Assembly (NCBI GenBank): GCA_017622495.1
Contig: JAGAQY010000059.1
Span: 1-64,000 of the forward strand
Length of the DNA stretch: 64,000 bases
DNA from: Bacteroidaceae bacterium
GTDB lineage: Bacteria; Bacteroidota; Bacteroidia; Bacteroidales; Bacteroidaceae
Direction: 5' to 3'
A program made the position numbers and the translations under genes. Below, one piece after another: positions 36,778-45,731 of this stretch; position 1 is the first letter of the stretch, and each line of letters opens with the position of its first letter. Under the pieces are notes generated by a model, which was given only the letters and a program-made list of their open reading frames with translations, was not told where the DNA came from and did no database searches.

Positions 36778-37308
36778 ATGGCAACAAAGATCAGATTACA
36801 GAGAAGAGGTCACAAAGACTATGCTTTCTACTCAATCGTAATTGCTGATGCAAGAGCTCCACGTGATGGGAAATTTATTGAAAAGATCGGAACATACAAT
36901 CCTAATACCGATCCTGCCACAGTAGATTTGAATTTCGAGAGAGCTATGTATTGGGTTGGTGTAGGTGCTCAGCCTACTGATACCGCTCGTAACATCCTTT
37001 CTCGTGAAGGTGTGTACATGATGAAGCACCTCCAAGGTGGTGTTAAGAAGGGTGCTTTTGACGAAGCTACCGCTCAGGCTCGTTTCGAGGCTTGGAAGAA
37101 CAACAAGCAGGCCAACCTTGCTGCTATCGTAAGCAAGAACGAGCAGGCTAAGCGTGATGCTGCTAAGGCTGCCCTCGAAGCTGAGAAGAAGGTTAACGAG
37201 GCTATTGCACAGAAGGTGGCTGAGAAGAAGGCTGCTGCTAAGATGGCCGAGGCCGAGGCTGCTGCTGAAGCTGCTACAGAAGAGGCTCCCGCAACTGAGG
37301 AGGCTTAA
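36778..37308 (+). CDS. rpsP: 30S ribosomal protein S16 with Ala/Glu-rich extension
   Basis: The S16 core is residues 1-80: [20 protein letters not shown], the [13 protein letters not shown] motif at about 30-43 and [20 protein letters not shown]. It binds 16S rRNA in 30S assembly. Residues about 85-176 form a long Ala/Lys/Glu tail ([20 protein letters not shown]), probably one helix; such tails are normal in Bacteroidetes S16. It is transcribed alone, without the rimM-trmD neighbours found in other phyla. Confidence 0.96.
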   Translation: MATKIRLQRRGHKDYAFYSIVIADARAPRDGKFIEKIGTYNPNTDPATVDLNFERAMYWVGVGAQPTDTARNILSREGVYMMKHLQGGVKKGAFDEATAQARFEAWKNNKQANLAAIVSKNEQAKRDAAKAALEAEKKVNEAIAQKVAEKKAAAKMAEAEAAAEAATEEAPATEEA

Positions 37309-37338
37309 TCAAAACACAACTCTGCATTCATATTTCTT

Positions 37339-37374
37339 AGGGGCTCTATCAATGATAGGCCCCTTTCTTTTATC
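37339..37374 (+). terminator. rpsP terminator
   Basis: AGGGGCTCTATC and GATAGGCCCCT pair with a small bulge (37339-37365), followed by TTCTTTT. Confidence 0.75.
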
Positions 37375-37466
37375 CATTCGGGTTTGCCATACTCCTTTAC
37401 TGTCCTTTTCTTTGTGAATGGGACAAAAAATGTAACGTAAAGTTTCCACTTTATAATAATAAATCG

Positions 37467-37474
37467 TAATTTTG
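37467..37474 (+). promoter_or_regulatory. rseC-rnf promoter (-7 box)
   Basis: TAATTTTG at 37467-37474, with TTTCC near 37443 in the -33 position. It fixes the transcript start after 37480 and so the rseC start at 37496. Confidence 0.65.
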
Positions 37475-37495
37475 CATGATAAATGCAATGTGGAT

Positions 37496-37915
37496 ATGGC
37501 AGACGTGATAAAGCATGACGGCATAGTAGACTCTATTGAGGGGAGTTGCATCCATGTACGTATCGTGCAAGCTTCGGCTTGTGCCGCTTGTGGTGCCAAG
37601 AGTTTGTGCTCAGCGGCTGAGAGTAAGGAGAAAATTGTGGATGTGTATGGTGCCGATACTACTGCCTATCAAGTAGGGCAACGAGTGATGGTCGAGGGAA
37701 CTGCTTCAATGGGAATGAAGGCTGTTCGCCTCGCTTTTCTTTTTCCCCTCTTACTGCTTGTGGCTGCCGTTGCCTTGGTCATGTGGCTGGCTGATGGCAA
37801 TGAGGCTTTGGCCGCTTTGGCCGCATTGCTGGTGCTGACTGCCTATTTCCTCCTCCTTTTTGCAAATAAGAAGAAGTTGGCCCGTGAGTTTACGTTTACA
37901 ATCAAACCTATTTAA
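37496..37915 (+). CDS. rseC: RseC/MucC-family membrane protein
   Basis: A 139-residue protein with an N-terminal soluble part holding the Cys cluster CAACGAKSLC (about 29-38) and two membrane helices (about 78-98 and 104-124). RseC-family proteins accompany the Rnf/Rsx complex and help reduce SoxR in proteobacteria; in Bacteroidetes they lead the rnf operon, as here. The start codon is set by the promoter at 37467: upstream in-frame start candidates would lie inside it. It is followed by rnfB after 12 bp. Confidence 0.85.
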   Translation: MADVIKHDGIVDSIEGSCIHVRIVQASACAACGAKSLCSAAESKEKIVDVYGADTTAYQVGQRVMVEGTASMGMKAVRLAFLFPLLLLVAAVALVMWLADGNEALAALAALLVLTAYFLLLFANKKKLAREFTFTIKPI

Positions 37916-37927
37916 ATATCAATAGTA

Positions 37928-38884
37928 ATGAACACAATTTTGGTAGCAGTAATTGCTTTGGGAGTGACAGCGCTGGTCTTGGCCGGTGTACTCTTTGTCG
38001 TGTCCAAGCAATTTGCTGTAGAAGAAGATCCACGTGTAGGACAAGTTGCTGAGGTGTTGCCGCAAGCCAACTGTGGCGGTTGCGGATACCCCGGTTGTGC
38101 CGGCTTTGCCGACGCTTGTGTCAAGGCAGGTTCGCTCGACGGCCTGCTGTGTCCTGTAGGTGGACAAGCTGTGATGACAAAAGTGGCTGACATCCTCGGT
38201 CTGAGTGCCGATGCTGCCGAGCCCAAAGTAGCAGTGGTACGCTGCAACGGAACATGCGAGCATCGTCCTCGGACTGCGGTCTACGATGGTGCTGTGTCAT
38301 GTAAGATTGCCCATGCCACGGGTTGCGGCGAGACTGGCTGTGCCTTTGGCTGCCTGGGTTGTGGCGACTGTGTGGCTGCATGTAAGTTCGATGCTATTCG
38401 CATGAACCCCACAACGGGTCTTCCTGAGGTTGATGCCGAGAAGTGTACGGCTTGTGGCGCATGTGTGAAGGCTTGTCCGCGCATGATCATCGAGTTGCGC
38501 AACAAGGGCAAGAATGGCCGCCGCATGGTAGTGCTTTGTGTAAACAAGGATAAGGGCGCCATCACTCGCAAGGCTTGTGAGGTAGGTTGTATCGGTTGTG
38601 GCAAGTGCCAGAAGGTATGTCCGTTCGATGCTATCACCATCGCCAACAACTTGGCTTACATCGACTATGAGAAGTGCAAGCTCTGCCGCAAGTGCGAAGA
38701 CGAATGTCCGCAACACTCAATCGTAGCTGTCAACTTCCCTCCGCGTAAGCCGAAACCAGCAGCTACAGAGGCTCCTAAGACCGCTCCCGCAGCAGAGGCA
38801 AAGTCAGCAGCGAAGGCTCCTGAAACGACTGAAACTCCGAGTACTCAGACTGCTCCGAGCACTCCGAATACTCAGAAATCATAA
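37928..38884 (+). CDS. rnfB: Rnf complex subunit B (ferredoxin-like)
   Basis: Receives electrons from ferredoxin and passes them into the Rnf complex. One membrane helix (1-26), then the Fe-S domain with QANCGGCGYPGC (about 47-58), and three to four ferredoxin-type clusters: CLGCGDCVAACKF, CTACGACVKACP, CIGCGKCQKVCP and CKLCRKCEDECP. The last 50 residues are a low-complexity Ala/Thr/Pro tail (PAATEAPKTAPAAEAKSAAK), unusual in length and likely flexible. The final codon and stop lie in an AATTCATAATTCACAATTC word array that separates it from rnfC. Confidence 0.95.
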   Translation: MNTILVAVIALGVTALVLAGVLFVVSKQFAVEEDPRVGQVAEVLPQANCGGCGYPGCAGFADACVKAGSLDGLLCPVGGQAVMTKVADILGLSADAAEPKVAVVRCNGTCEHRPRTAVYDGAVSCKIAHATGCGETGCAFGCLGCGDCVAACKFDAIRMNPTTGLPEVDAEKCTACGACVKACPRMIIELRNKGKNGRRMVVLCVNKDKGAITRKACEVGCIGCGKCQKVCPFDAITIANNLAYIDYEKCKLCRKCEDECPQHSIVAVNFPPRKPKPAATEAPKTAPAAEAKSAAKAPETTETPSTQTAPSTPNTQKS

Positions 38885-38915
38885 TTCATAATTCACAATT
38901 CATAATTCAGAATTC
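38880..38915. repeat. AATTCATAATTCACA word array between rnfB and rnfC
   Basis: ATAATTCATAATTCACAATT and onwards, five iterations of an AATTC-centred word filling the whole 31-bp intergenic gap and the rnfB stop codon. Confidence 0.85.
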
Positions 38916-40253
38916 ATGAAGACATTTAGAATAGGTGGTGTACATCCATCAGAAAATAAGCTGTCAGCAGGGAAGAAGATTGAGCCTATGGCATTGCCCA
39001 AGCAGGCTGTATTCCCTTTGTCACAGCATATCGGCGCTCCCGCCGTACCTTGTGTTGCCAAGGGCGACATGGTGAAGGTGGGTACCAAGATTGCCGATGC
39101 AGGCGGTTTCGTATCGGCTGCCATCTTCTCCTCTGTATCGGGTAAGGTTGCAAAGATTGACTCAGTCATCGATGCCAGCGGCTACCGCAAGCCTGCCATC
39201 TTCATCGATGTGGTAGGAGATGAGTGGGAAGAGAGCATCGACCGCAGCGAAGAATTGGTGACCAAGTGTGACCTCAAACCCGAAGAGATCGTAGCCAAGA
39301 TTAAGGATGCCGGTGTAGTAGGTATGGGTGGAGCCTGTTTCCCCACTCATGTGAAGCTCACACCGCCTCCCGGCAGCAAGGCCGAGTGCGTTATCATCAA
39401 TGCAGTAGAGTGTGAGCCCTATCTGACTGCCGACCACTCATTGATGCTCGAGAAGCCCGAGCAGATTCTCATGGGCGTATCGCTCCTCATGAAGGCGGTA
39501 AACGTTACCGTAGGCTATATTGCCATTGAGAACAACAAGCCCGACGCCATCGCACTGATGACCGAAAAGGCCAAGAACTTCCCCGGCATTCAGGTTGTGC
39601 CCCTCAAGGTGAAATATCCCCAAGGTGGTGAGAAGCAACTCATCGATGCCGTTATCGGCCGTCAGGTGCCTGCACCTCCCGCCATTCCTATTGCCGTAGG
39701 TGCTGTGGTGCAGAATGTAGGTACAGCATATGCCGTATATGAAGCTGTTATCAAAAACAAGCCCCTCTTCGAGCGTATCGTGACAGTGACTGGTAAGTCA
39801 CTTGCCAACCCCTCAAACTTCCTCACTCGTATGGGTACTCCCATGAGCCAGCTCATCGAGGCTGCCGGTGGCATGCCCGAGGATACCGGTAAGATTATCG
39901 GTGGTGGTCCTATGATGGGTAAGGCGCTCCTCAATGCCGAGGTGCCCATCTGTAAGGGTAGCTCTGGCGTATTGCTCATGTCAGAGAAGGAGTCGTTGCG
40001 TGGCGAGGAGCAGAACTGTATGCGTTGTGCCAAGTGTGTGGCTGCCTGCCCCATGGGCTTGGAGCCCTACCTGCTTGCCAAGCTCGGTGAGTATGCCGAC
40101 TGGGAGCGTGCCGAGAAGGAAGACATCATGACCTGTATCGAGTGTGGCTGCTGCACATTCACCTGTCCGTCAAATCGTCCTTTGCTCGACTGGGTACGTC
40201 TCTGCAAGAATACAGTGGGTGGCATCATTCGTGAACGTAACATGAAGAAGTAG
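38916..40253 (+). CDS. rnfC: Rnf complex subunit C
   Basis: A 445-residue peripheral subunit that carries the NADH/FMN site and two 4Fe-4S clusters. MKTFRIGGVHPSENK opens the biotinyl-lipoyl-like N-terminal domain; GMGGACFPTHVKL (about 136-148) and INAVECEPYLTADH (about 158-171) form the FMN/NADH site as in complex I NuoF. The clusters are CMRCAKCVAACP and CIECGCCTFTCP (about 369-415). It exchanges electrons with NAD on the cytoplasmic side. The 253-bp gap after it holds an inverted-arm repeat element. Confidence 0.96.
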   Translation: MKTFRIGGVHPSENKLSAGKKIEPMALPKQAVFPLSQHIGAPAVPCVAKGDMVKVGTKIADAGGFVSAAIFSSVSGKVAKIDSVIDASGYRKPAIFIDVVGDEWEESIDRSEELVTKCDLKPEEIVAKIKDAGVVGMGGACFPTHVKLTPPPGSKAECVIINAVECEPYLTADHSLMLEKPEQILMGVSLLMKAVNVTVGYIAIENNKPDAIALMTEKAKNFPGIQVVPLKVKYPQGGEKQLIDAVIGRQVPAPPAIPIAVGAVVQNVGTAYAVYEAVIKNKPLFERIVTVTGKSLANPSNFLTRMGTPMSQLIEAAGGMPEDTGKIIGGGPMMGKALLNAEVPICKGSSGVLLMSEKESLRGEEQNCMRCAKCVAACPMGLEPYLLAKLGEYADWERAEKEDIMTCIECGCCTFTCPSNRPLLDWVRLCKNTVGGIIRERNMKK

Positions 40254-40256
40254 TTT

Positions 40257-40487
40257 TAGGAGTTCAGAATTTAGGAGTTCAGGAGTTCAGACAATAGCGA
40301 AAGAATACCGCAGTGACGCAAAGACAACCTGCAAGTTCTGCCGATATCATCAAAGTTCGCGACTCATTCCAAAAACGATTCCTTTCTTCTGATCTCATAA
40401 TAGAAAAAAACAAAAGGAGCAAGGTTTTAGAGGTGCAGCGAACAGACATTTGTCTGAACTCCTGAACTCCCGACTCCAGAACTCCTA
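40257..40487. repeat. Inverted GGAGTTCAG word-arm element between rnfC and rnfD
   Basis: Left arm 40257-40292 iterates TAGGAGTTCAGAATTTAGGA and similar; right arm 40452-40487 iterates CTGAACTCCTGAACTCC. About 160 bp of unique, non-coding sequence lie between. Nothing resembling a gene or transposase is present. Confidence 0.8.
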
Positions 40488-40506
40488 TTAATTAATTAAT
40501 AATGAT

Positions 40507-41457
40507 ATGAATAAACTAACACTATCCTTGTCGCCTCATGTTCATAGTGGCGACAGCGTAAGCAAGAACATGCGATGGGTAATCATCGCCATGTTGCCTG
40601 CTATGTTATGGTCGTTCTATGCATTTGGCATGGGTGCAGTGATTGTGACTGCTGTGTCTGTAGCCTCATGCGTATTCTTTGAGTGGGCCATCAACAAGTA
40701 TATCCTCAAGAACGACAAGTGCACCGTATGCGACCTCTCGGCCGTAGTTACCGGTATCCTCTTGGCCTTCAACCTTCCGTCAAACCTGCCCCTCTATATT
40801 ATTATTATAGGAGCCTTGTTTGCTATCGGTGTGGTGAAGATGACCTTCGGTGGCTTGGGTTGCAATCTCTTCAATCCTGCGCTTGCAGCCCGTGTGTTCC
40901 TCTTGATTTCGTTCCCTGTTAAGATGACCGTATTCCCCGAGGTGGGCCAGATGACAGCCTATGCTGATGCAGTGACTGCTGCCACTCCGATGGCCAATCT
41001 CGCCGATACAAGTCTCCTCGACCTCTTCCTTGGTAATGTAGGCGGTTCGCTCGGTGAGGTGAGTGCCCTGTGCCTCCTCCTTGGTCTGGTTATCCTCTTG
41101 GCGTCAAGAACCATCACATGGCATATCCCCGTATCAATCCTTGTCACCGTGTTTGCTCTCACCGGTTTGCTCCACATCGCATACCCCGTTGAGGTAGCTA
41201 CTCCGTGGCATCATCTCTTCGGCGGTGGTCTCATGCTGGGTGCCATCTTCATGGCTACCGACTATGTCACCTCTCCGATGACTCCGAAGGGACAGCTCAT
41301 CTACGGATTCTGCATCGGTTTCCTCACCGTTGCCATCCGTGTGTTCGGTGCCTATCCCGAGGGAATGTCGTTTGCTATCCTTATTATGAATGCTTTCGTG
41401 CCGTTGATTAACAATGCATGCAAGCCCAAACGTTTTGCAAAGGAGGTAAAGAAATGA
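40507..41457 (+). CDS. rnfD: Rnf complex subunit D
   Basis: A 316-residue membrane subunit with about 8-10 helices. DAVTAATPM at 154-162 is the covalent FMN site (phosphoester to the last Thr), slightly different from the common SGAT form. Other family marks are GLGCNLFNPALAARVF (about 116-131) and GGGLMLGAIFMATDYVTSP (about 238-256). It forms part of the Na+ or H+ path. It overlaps rnfG by 4 bp (ATGA), showing tight co-translation. Confidence 0.95.
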   Translation: MNKLTLSLSPHVHSGDSVSKNMRWVIIAMLPAMLWSFYAFGMGAVIVTAVSVASCVFFEWAINKYILKNDKCTVCDLSAVVTGILLAFNLPSNLPLYIIIIGALFAIGVVKMTFGGLGCNLFNPALAARVFLLISFPVKMTVFPEVGQMTAYADAVTAATPMANLADTSLLDLFLGNVGGSLGEVSALCLLLGLVILLASRTITWHIPVSILVTVFALTGLLHIAYPVEVATPWHHLFGGGLMLGAIFMATDYVTSPMTPKGQLIYGFCIGFLTVAIRVFGAYPEGMSFAILIMNAFVPLINNACKPKRFAKEVKK

Positions 41458-42122
41458 AAAAGCTCGAATCATCACTGACTAATATGCTCCTAGTGCTGAC
41501 CCTCGTGTCAGTAGTGGCTGCATTCCTGCTGGCCTATGTTAACAACGTGACTAGTGGCACTATAGCAAAGATCAATGAAGAGGCCTTGAGCTCAGGTATC
41601 AAGTCGGTGCTTAATATCGGTGCCGATGAGCAGATCGAGACCAATGAGAAGCCCGTTGATGCCTTCGTCGTTTACGAGGTGTCTCGCGATGGCAACTGGG
41701 TAGGTACCGCCGTGAAGTCTACCGACAAGAGCGGCTTTGGTGGCGACATCGAGGTACTCGTAGGCTTCGATGCCGAGGGCAACATCCTTGGCTATGAAGT
41801 GCTGAAGCATGCTGAGACCCCGGGCCTTGGTGCTCGTATGGGCGAGTGGTTCCGCACCGCAACCTCAGGCGAGACCAAAGAGGTATCTGCCGTGTCTAAG
41901 GTATTCTTCGGTAAGCCCGACCCCGCAGGCAGCCACAACATCATTGGCCGCAACATCGGTAGCGAAGGCGAGTTGAAGGTATCCAAGGATGGTGGCGACG
42001 TAGACGCCATCACTGCATCTACCATCACCTCACGTGCCTTCCTCAACGCAGTGAACAATGCTTATAAGGTGTACAAAGGCAATGCCTCAGATGTGAACTC
42101 AGGGGCAACAACTCAACAGTAA
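41454..42122 (+). CDS. rnfG: Rnf complex subunit G
   Basis: A 222-residue protein with one N-terminal membrane helix (about 10-30) and a periplasmic flavin domain. DAITASTITS at 184-193 is the FMN attachment motif, with the FMN on a Thr. AETPGLGARMGEWF (about 120-133) and the NIIGRN region fit the family. I start it at ATG 41454, which overlaps the rnfD stop; an in-frame ATG at 41418 lies within rnfD. Confidence 0.95.
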   Translation: MKKLESSLTNMLLVLTLVSVVAAFLLAYVNNVTSGTIAKINEEALSSGIKSVLNIGADEQIETNEKPVDAFVVYEVSRDGNWVGTAVKSTDKSGFGGDIEVLVGFDAEGNILGYEVLKHAETPGLGARMGEWFRTATSGETKEVSAVSKVFFGKPDPAGSHNIIGRNIGSEGELKVSKDGGDVDAITASTITSRAFLNAVNNAYKVYKGNASDVNSGATTQQ

Positions 42123-42130
42123 GATAATTT

Positions 42131-42232
42131 TAACCGCAGATTGCACGGATTACACTGATTCCTTTATATTACATCAAGAAGGGTAAGAATAACAGACTAA
42201 ATAATCGGAGAAATCTGAGTAATCTGTGGTTA
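42131..42232. repeat. Inverted CAGATTACAC word-arm element between rnfG and rnfE
   Basis: Left arm 42131-42160 and the inverse of the right arm 42203-42232 agree at 23 of 30 positions (TAACCGCAGATTGCACGGAT versus TAACCACAGATTACTCAGAT and so on). About 42 bp of AT-rich sequence lie between. Confidence 0.85.
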
Positions 42233-42247
42233 GAAACGAAGAATATT

Positions 42248-42829
42248 ATGAATAATTGGAAAGTATTTTTGAATGGTTTGGTTAAGGAAAACCCCACGTT
42301 TGTCCTTCTCCTTGGTATGTGTCCTACCTTGGGTACCACCTCTTCGGCGCTCAACGGTATGTCTATGGGCCTTGCCACCACGTTTGTTTTGATATGCTCA
42401 AACATCGTTATCGCCTTGTTGAAAAACCTTATCCCCGATAAGGTACGTATTCCGGCATATATCGTAGTCATTGCATCCTTTGTAACCCTGTTGCAGATGC
42501 TCATGCAAGCCTACTTGCCTTCACTCTATGCCAGTCTCGGTCTGTTCATCCCGCTTATTGTGGTAAACTGTATCATCCTTGGTCGTGCCGAAGCCTTTGC
42601 AGCTAAGAACACCGCCATCCCCTCACTCTTCGACGGTCTGGGCATGGGTCTTGGTTTCACCTGGGCGCTCACTTTGCTTGGTGCCGTGCGCGAATTGCTG
42701 GGCACAGGTGCCGTGTTTGGATTCACCGTACTGCCCTCATCGACCAATATGCTGGCCTTTGTATTGGCTCCCGGTGCCTTCATCGTATTGGGCTACCTCA
42801 TCGCCATCGTGAATAAAATTAAAAAGTAG
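42248..42829 (+). CDS. rnfE: Rnf complex subunit E
   Basis: A 193-residue, six-helix membrane subunit. KENPTFVLLLGMCPTLGTTS at 14-33 is the RnfE/RsxE signature, containing one of the Cys residues that ligate the intramembrane 2Fe-2S cluster shared with RnfA; NCIILGRAEAFAAKN (about 110-124) holds the other. It pairs with RnfA in inverted topology. Confidence 0.95.
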   Translation: MNNWKVFLNGLVKENPTFVLLLGMCPTLGTTSSALNGMSMGLATTFVLICSNIVIALLKNLIPDKVRIPAYIVVIASFVTLLQMLMQAYLPSLYASLGLFIPLIVVNCIILGRAEAFAAKNTAIPSLFDGLGMGLGFTWALTLLGAVRELLGTGAVFGFTVLPSSTNMLAFVLAPGAFIVLGYLIAIVNKIKK

Positions 42830-42831
42830 AA

Positions 42832-42960
42832 TCAATGGAGACAAATGGAGTTAAAGGAGATAAATGGAGTTAAATGCCAATACTCCTACAAAGCATTTGG
42901 CCTTTTATCTCCCCAAAAGAGCGAAGCGACTATCTCCCCCTAACTCCCTATAACTCCTAA
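42832..42960. repeat. Inverted GGAGTTAAA word-arm element between rnfE and rnfA
   Basis: Left arm (about 42832-42877) iterates AATGGAGTTAAAGGAGATAA; right arm (42931-42960) carries the inverse type TATCTCCCCCTAACTCCC. About 50 bp lie between. It fills the gap before rnfA. Confidence 0.75.
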
Positions 42961-42972
42961 AAATAATTGATT

Positions 42973-43590
42973 ATGGAATACATACTGATATTTATCTCCG
43001 CGATCTTTGTGAACAACATCGTGTTGTCACAGTTCCTGGGTATCTGTCCCTTCCTCGGTGTGTCAAAGAAGGTTGAGACCGCCAAGGGCATGGGCTTGGC
43101 TGTAACCTTCGTGTTGGTCATCGCCACCATCGTTACCTACCTGTTGCAGATATGGGTGCTCAATCCCTTCGGCTTGCAGTACCTGCAGACTATCGTTTTC
43201 ATTCTGGTGATTGCCGCCCTCGTGCAGATGGTCGAGATTGTGCTCAAGAAGCTCTCTCCCTCGCTCTACCAGGCACTCGGCGTGTTCCTGCCCTTGATTA
43301 CCACCAACTGCTGCATCCTTGGTGTAGCTATCCTCGTGGCCAACGGCACTTACAATGGCCAGGGTCTTGAGCCCAACCTCCTCACCGGTATCATCTACGC
43401 TTTGGCTACCGCTCTCGGCTTCGCATTGGCACTCATTGTGTTTGCTGGCCTCCGCGAGCAGCTTAGCCTCGTGCGTGTACCCAAAGGTGTTGAAGGTATG
43501 TCAATCGCCCTCGTCACCGCAGGCCTCTTGGCTCTTGCCTTCATGGGCTTCAGCGGTATCGACAAGGGTATCGCCCTATTCTTTAGCTAA
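42973..43590 (+). CDS. rnfA: Rnf complex subunit A
   Basis: A 205-residue, six-helix membrane subunit. IVLSQFLGICPFLGVSKKVE (about 18-37) and TTNCCILGVAIL (about 107-118) carry the Cys residues of the RnfA/RnfE 2Fe-2S site. I start it at ATG 42973 (MEYILIFISAIFVNN). A strong terminator at 43614 ends the rseC-rnfBCDGEA operon. Confidence 0.95.
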   Translation: MEYILIFISAIFVNNIVLSQFLGICPFLGVSKKVETAKGMGLAVTFVLVIATIVTYLLQIWVLNPFGLQYLQTIVFILVIAALVQMVEIVLKKLSPSLYQALGVFLPLITTNCCILGVAILVANGTYNGQGLEPNLLTGIIYALATALGFALALIVFAGLREQLSLVRVPKGVEGMSIALVTAGLLALAFMGFSGIDKGIALFFS

Positions 43591-43613
43591 TCCGGTAGGA
43601 TAGTATAGATTGT

Positions 43614-43648
43614 GAGCGGGAGTGCACTTGCACTCCCGCTCTTTTTGT
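43614..43648 (+). terminator. rnf operon terminator
   Basis: GAGCGGGAGTGC and GCACTCCCGCTC pair around ACTT (43614-43641), followed by TTTTTG and further T. Confidence 0.92.
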
Positions 43649-43717
43649 TTTTGGCAACATTTATATTCTTATATTAAACTCGCGTTATGAAAGATTTCAC
43701 GATAATAAATCATCGGT

Positions 43718-43830
43718 TCAGTTCTCTTGATTCCTATATTCGCGGGGCGAGACTCCTGTCACGCGCTTGAAGTACTTGCCGAATATTGTGCGAATTTGCA
43801 TAATCATAGGTAAGATAACTCTTGTTCGCT
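43718..43830 (-). pseudogene. AraC-family regulator C-terminal remnant
   Basis: On the minus strand, FGKYFKRVTGVSPREYRNQ (43718-43783, then EN and stop) is the last helix-turn-helix part of an AraC regulator. Just upstream the related pieces TYDYANSHN and EQELSYL occur in the other two frames, so the gene is broken by at least two frameshifts. No N-terminal domain is recognisable; the minus-strand sequence up to about 43901 is open in one frame but unassigned. Otherwise 43650-43930 holds no gene. Confidence 0.65.
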
Positions 43831-43933
43831 CCTCCCAATGCAATACCATCTTGATTTTTCCATAATCCTGTTATCTTGTTAGGTGATACAGTGGTGACCT
43901 GTTAGCGGTTATATGTTTTCTCTATCTATAATG

Positions 43934-43969
43934 AAATAAAAATCCGTTACGGTACTGGCCGTAACGGAT
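43934..43969 (-). terminator. Terminator of the Na/Pi cotransporter gene
   Basis: ATCCGTTACGG (43942-43952) and CCGTAACGGAT (43959-43969) form a perfect 11-bp stem; on the minus strand it is followed by TTTTTATTTC. It shares the CCGTTACGG stem word with 11048-11080. Confidence 0.88.
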
Positions 43970-43994
43970 GATGAGAGTTATACGTATAAGAGGC

Positions 43995-45731
43995 TTATCT
44001 CTTCGCGAATCCCCGCTCGAGGTCTTGCGAGATGTTGATCATGAAGTCGCCCATGCGCTCGTATTGGTTGATTATGTCCATGTAGTAGACGCTCGCCTGG
44101 TAGTTGGTGTTGCCGTTCTCGATGTCCTCGATCATGGCGTCGCGGAAGTTGTTGCGTAGGCTGTTGAGGCGGTCTTCGGCGTTGTAGGCATTGGCAATGT
44201 CTTTCAACTCGTCCTTGCGGGCTGCGGTGAGGTTGGCTATCATCACGTCGTAGGCATCGGCAACGGCATCGGCCATGGTGTTGAGGTTGCGTGTGGCATT
44301 GGCGTCGAAGGCTTTGCGGTGGATGTTCTTGCGCGAGAGGATGCGGCTGATGGCCTCGCCCGAGTCGCCCAGCGACTCCAGTTCACCGATGATCTTGTAC
44401 ATAGCCTTTATCTTGTTGGCTGTGCTTTCGCTGATCTCCTCGGCCGATACGGCGTTGAGGAAGGTGGCTATCTCGTATTCGATGCGGTCGGCTATCTCCT
44501 CGTACTTGACGAGTTTCTCGCGGAGGGTCTCAAACTTCTCGGCATTGCTCTCATTCATGGCCTCACGGGCATATGCAGCACCGTTCTTCGACACTTGGGC
44601 AAAGTGGATAATCTCCTCGAAGGCCTGCTCTACCGACAGCTCGGGTGTGGCGAGGGGGCCTGCCGAAATGTATTTGAGGCGGAAGGCCTCGTTCTCCTTG
44701 TTCTGTGGAGTGCGTATGATCCAGCTTACTGCCTTGGCTATCTTGCCGGTGAACCATACCATCAGCAGGGTGTTGATGGTGTTGAACAGGGTATGGAGCA
44801 TCGACAATCCGTACAGGGCGGCCGTGCTCTCGGGAGAGTTCTCGGTCACCACGGCAAAGCCCTCGGCAGCAGGATTGGGGAGTCCGAAGAGGTTTTCTGT
44901 CACCCAACCTACCAGACTGAGGAAGGGGCGATAGAGCACGAGTGCCCACAGCACACCGAAGACGTTGAAGATGGTGTGCGACATGGCGGCACGCTTGGCC
45001 TGCGTGTTGCCCACCGAGGCAGCTATGTTGGCTGTGATGGTGGTACCGATATTCTCACCCAGCACCATGGCGCAGGCCATGGGGAACGGTATCCAGCCCA
45101 TGCTGAGCATGATAAGCGTGATAGCCATCGTGGCCGATGAGGATTGCAGGATGAGGGTGAGCACCGTACCGAAGGCGAGGAACAGCAATAACGAGCCGAA
45201 CCCGTGTGATGACCACGAGCTGACGAAGGCCAGCACCTCGGGCGTCTGACGGAGGTCGGGCACCGAGTCTTTCATGAACGACAGGCCGAGGAACAGGAGA
45301 CAGAAGCCTACGATGAGTTCGCCTATGTTGCGGCGCTTGTCTCTCTTCGAGTTCGAGAAGAGGAATCCCAGCAGCATCATCGGCACGGCCAGCAGCGAGA
45401 TATCGGCCTTGAAGCCCAGCCACGACACCATCCACGCCGTCACCGTAGTACCGATATTGGCTCCCATGATGACGCCTATGGCCTGTGTCAATGTCAGCAG
45501 TCCGGCATTGACGAAGCTAACCACCATTACCGTGGTGGCCGACGATGACTGTATCACCGTAGTGATGCCCAGACCCGTCAGCACGCCCTTGAGGGGGTTC
45601 GATGTCATGGCCGATAAGAAACTGCGCAGCTTGTCGCCAGCTGCCTTCTGTAGTCCTGAGCTCATCAGGTTCATTCCATAAAGGAACATTCCCAATGCTC
45701 CCAACAGTGTAAAGACTTGTAGTATACCCAT
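43995..45731 (-). CDS. Na/Pi cotransporter with PhoU-like domain
   Basis: A 578-residue NptA/YjbB-type protein. The membrane half (1-330) has two inverted repeats, each with the QSSSAT motif (61-66 and 196-201) and GANIGTTVTA or GENIGTTITAN, as in sodium-dependent phosphate cotransporters. The C-terminal 350-578 is helical and PhoU-like (IADRIEYEIATFLNAV, ANLTAARKDELKDIANAY). It probably moves phosphate with Na+, and the PhoU-like part may sense or regulate. It is monocistronic. Confidence 0.9.
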   Translation of the reverse strand: MGILQVFTLLGALGMFLYGMNLMSSGLQKAAGDKLRSFLSAMTSNPLKGVLTGLGITTVIQSSSATTVMVVSFVNAGLLTLTQAIGVIMGANIGTTVTAWMVSWLGFKADISLLAVPMMLLGFLFSNSKRDKRRNIGELIVGFCLLFLGLSFMKDSVPDLRQTPEVLAFVSSWSSHGFGSLLLFLAFGTVLTLILQSSSATMAITLIMLSMGWIPFPMACAMVLGENIGTTITANIAASVGNTQAKRAAMSHTIFNVFGVLWALVLYRPFLSLVGWVTENLFGLPNPAAEGFAVVTENSPESTAALYGLSMLHTLFNTINTLLMVWFTGKIAKAVSWIIRTPQNKENEAFRLKYISAGPLATPELSVEQAFEEIIHFAQVSKNGAAYAREAMNESNAEKFETLREKLVKYEEIADRIEYEIATFLNAVSAEEISESTANKIKAMYKIIGELESLGDSGEAISRILSRKNIHRKAFDANATRNLNTMADAVADAYDVMIANLTAARKDELKDIANAYNAEDRLNSLRNNFRDAMIEDIENGNTNYQASVYYMDIINQYERMGDFMINISQDLERGFAKR

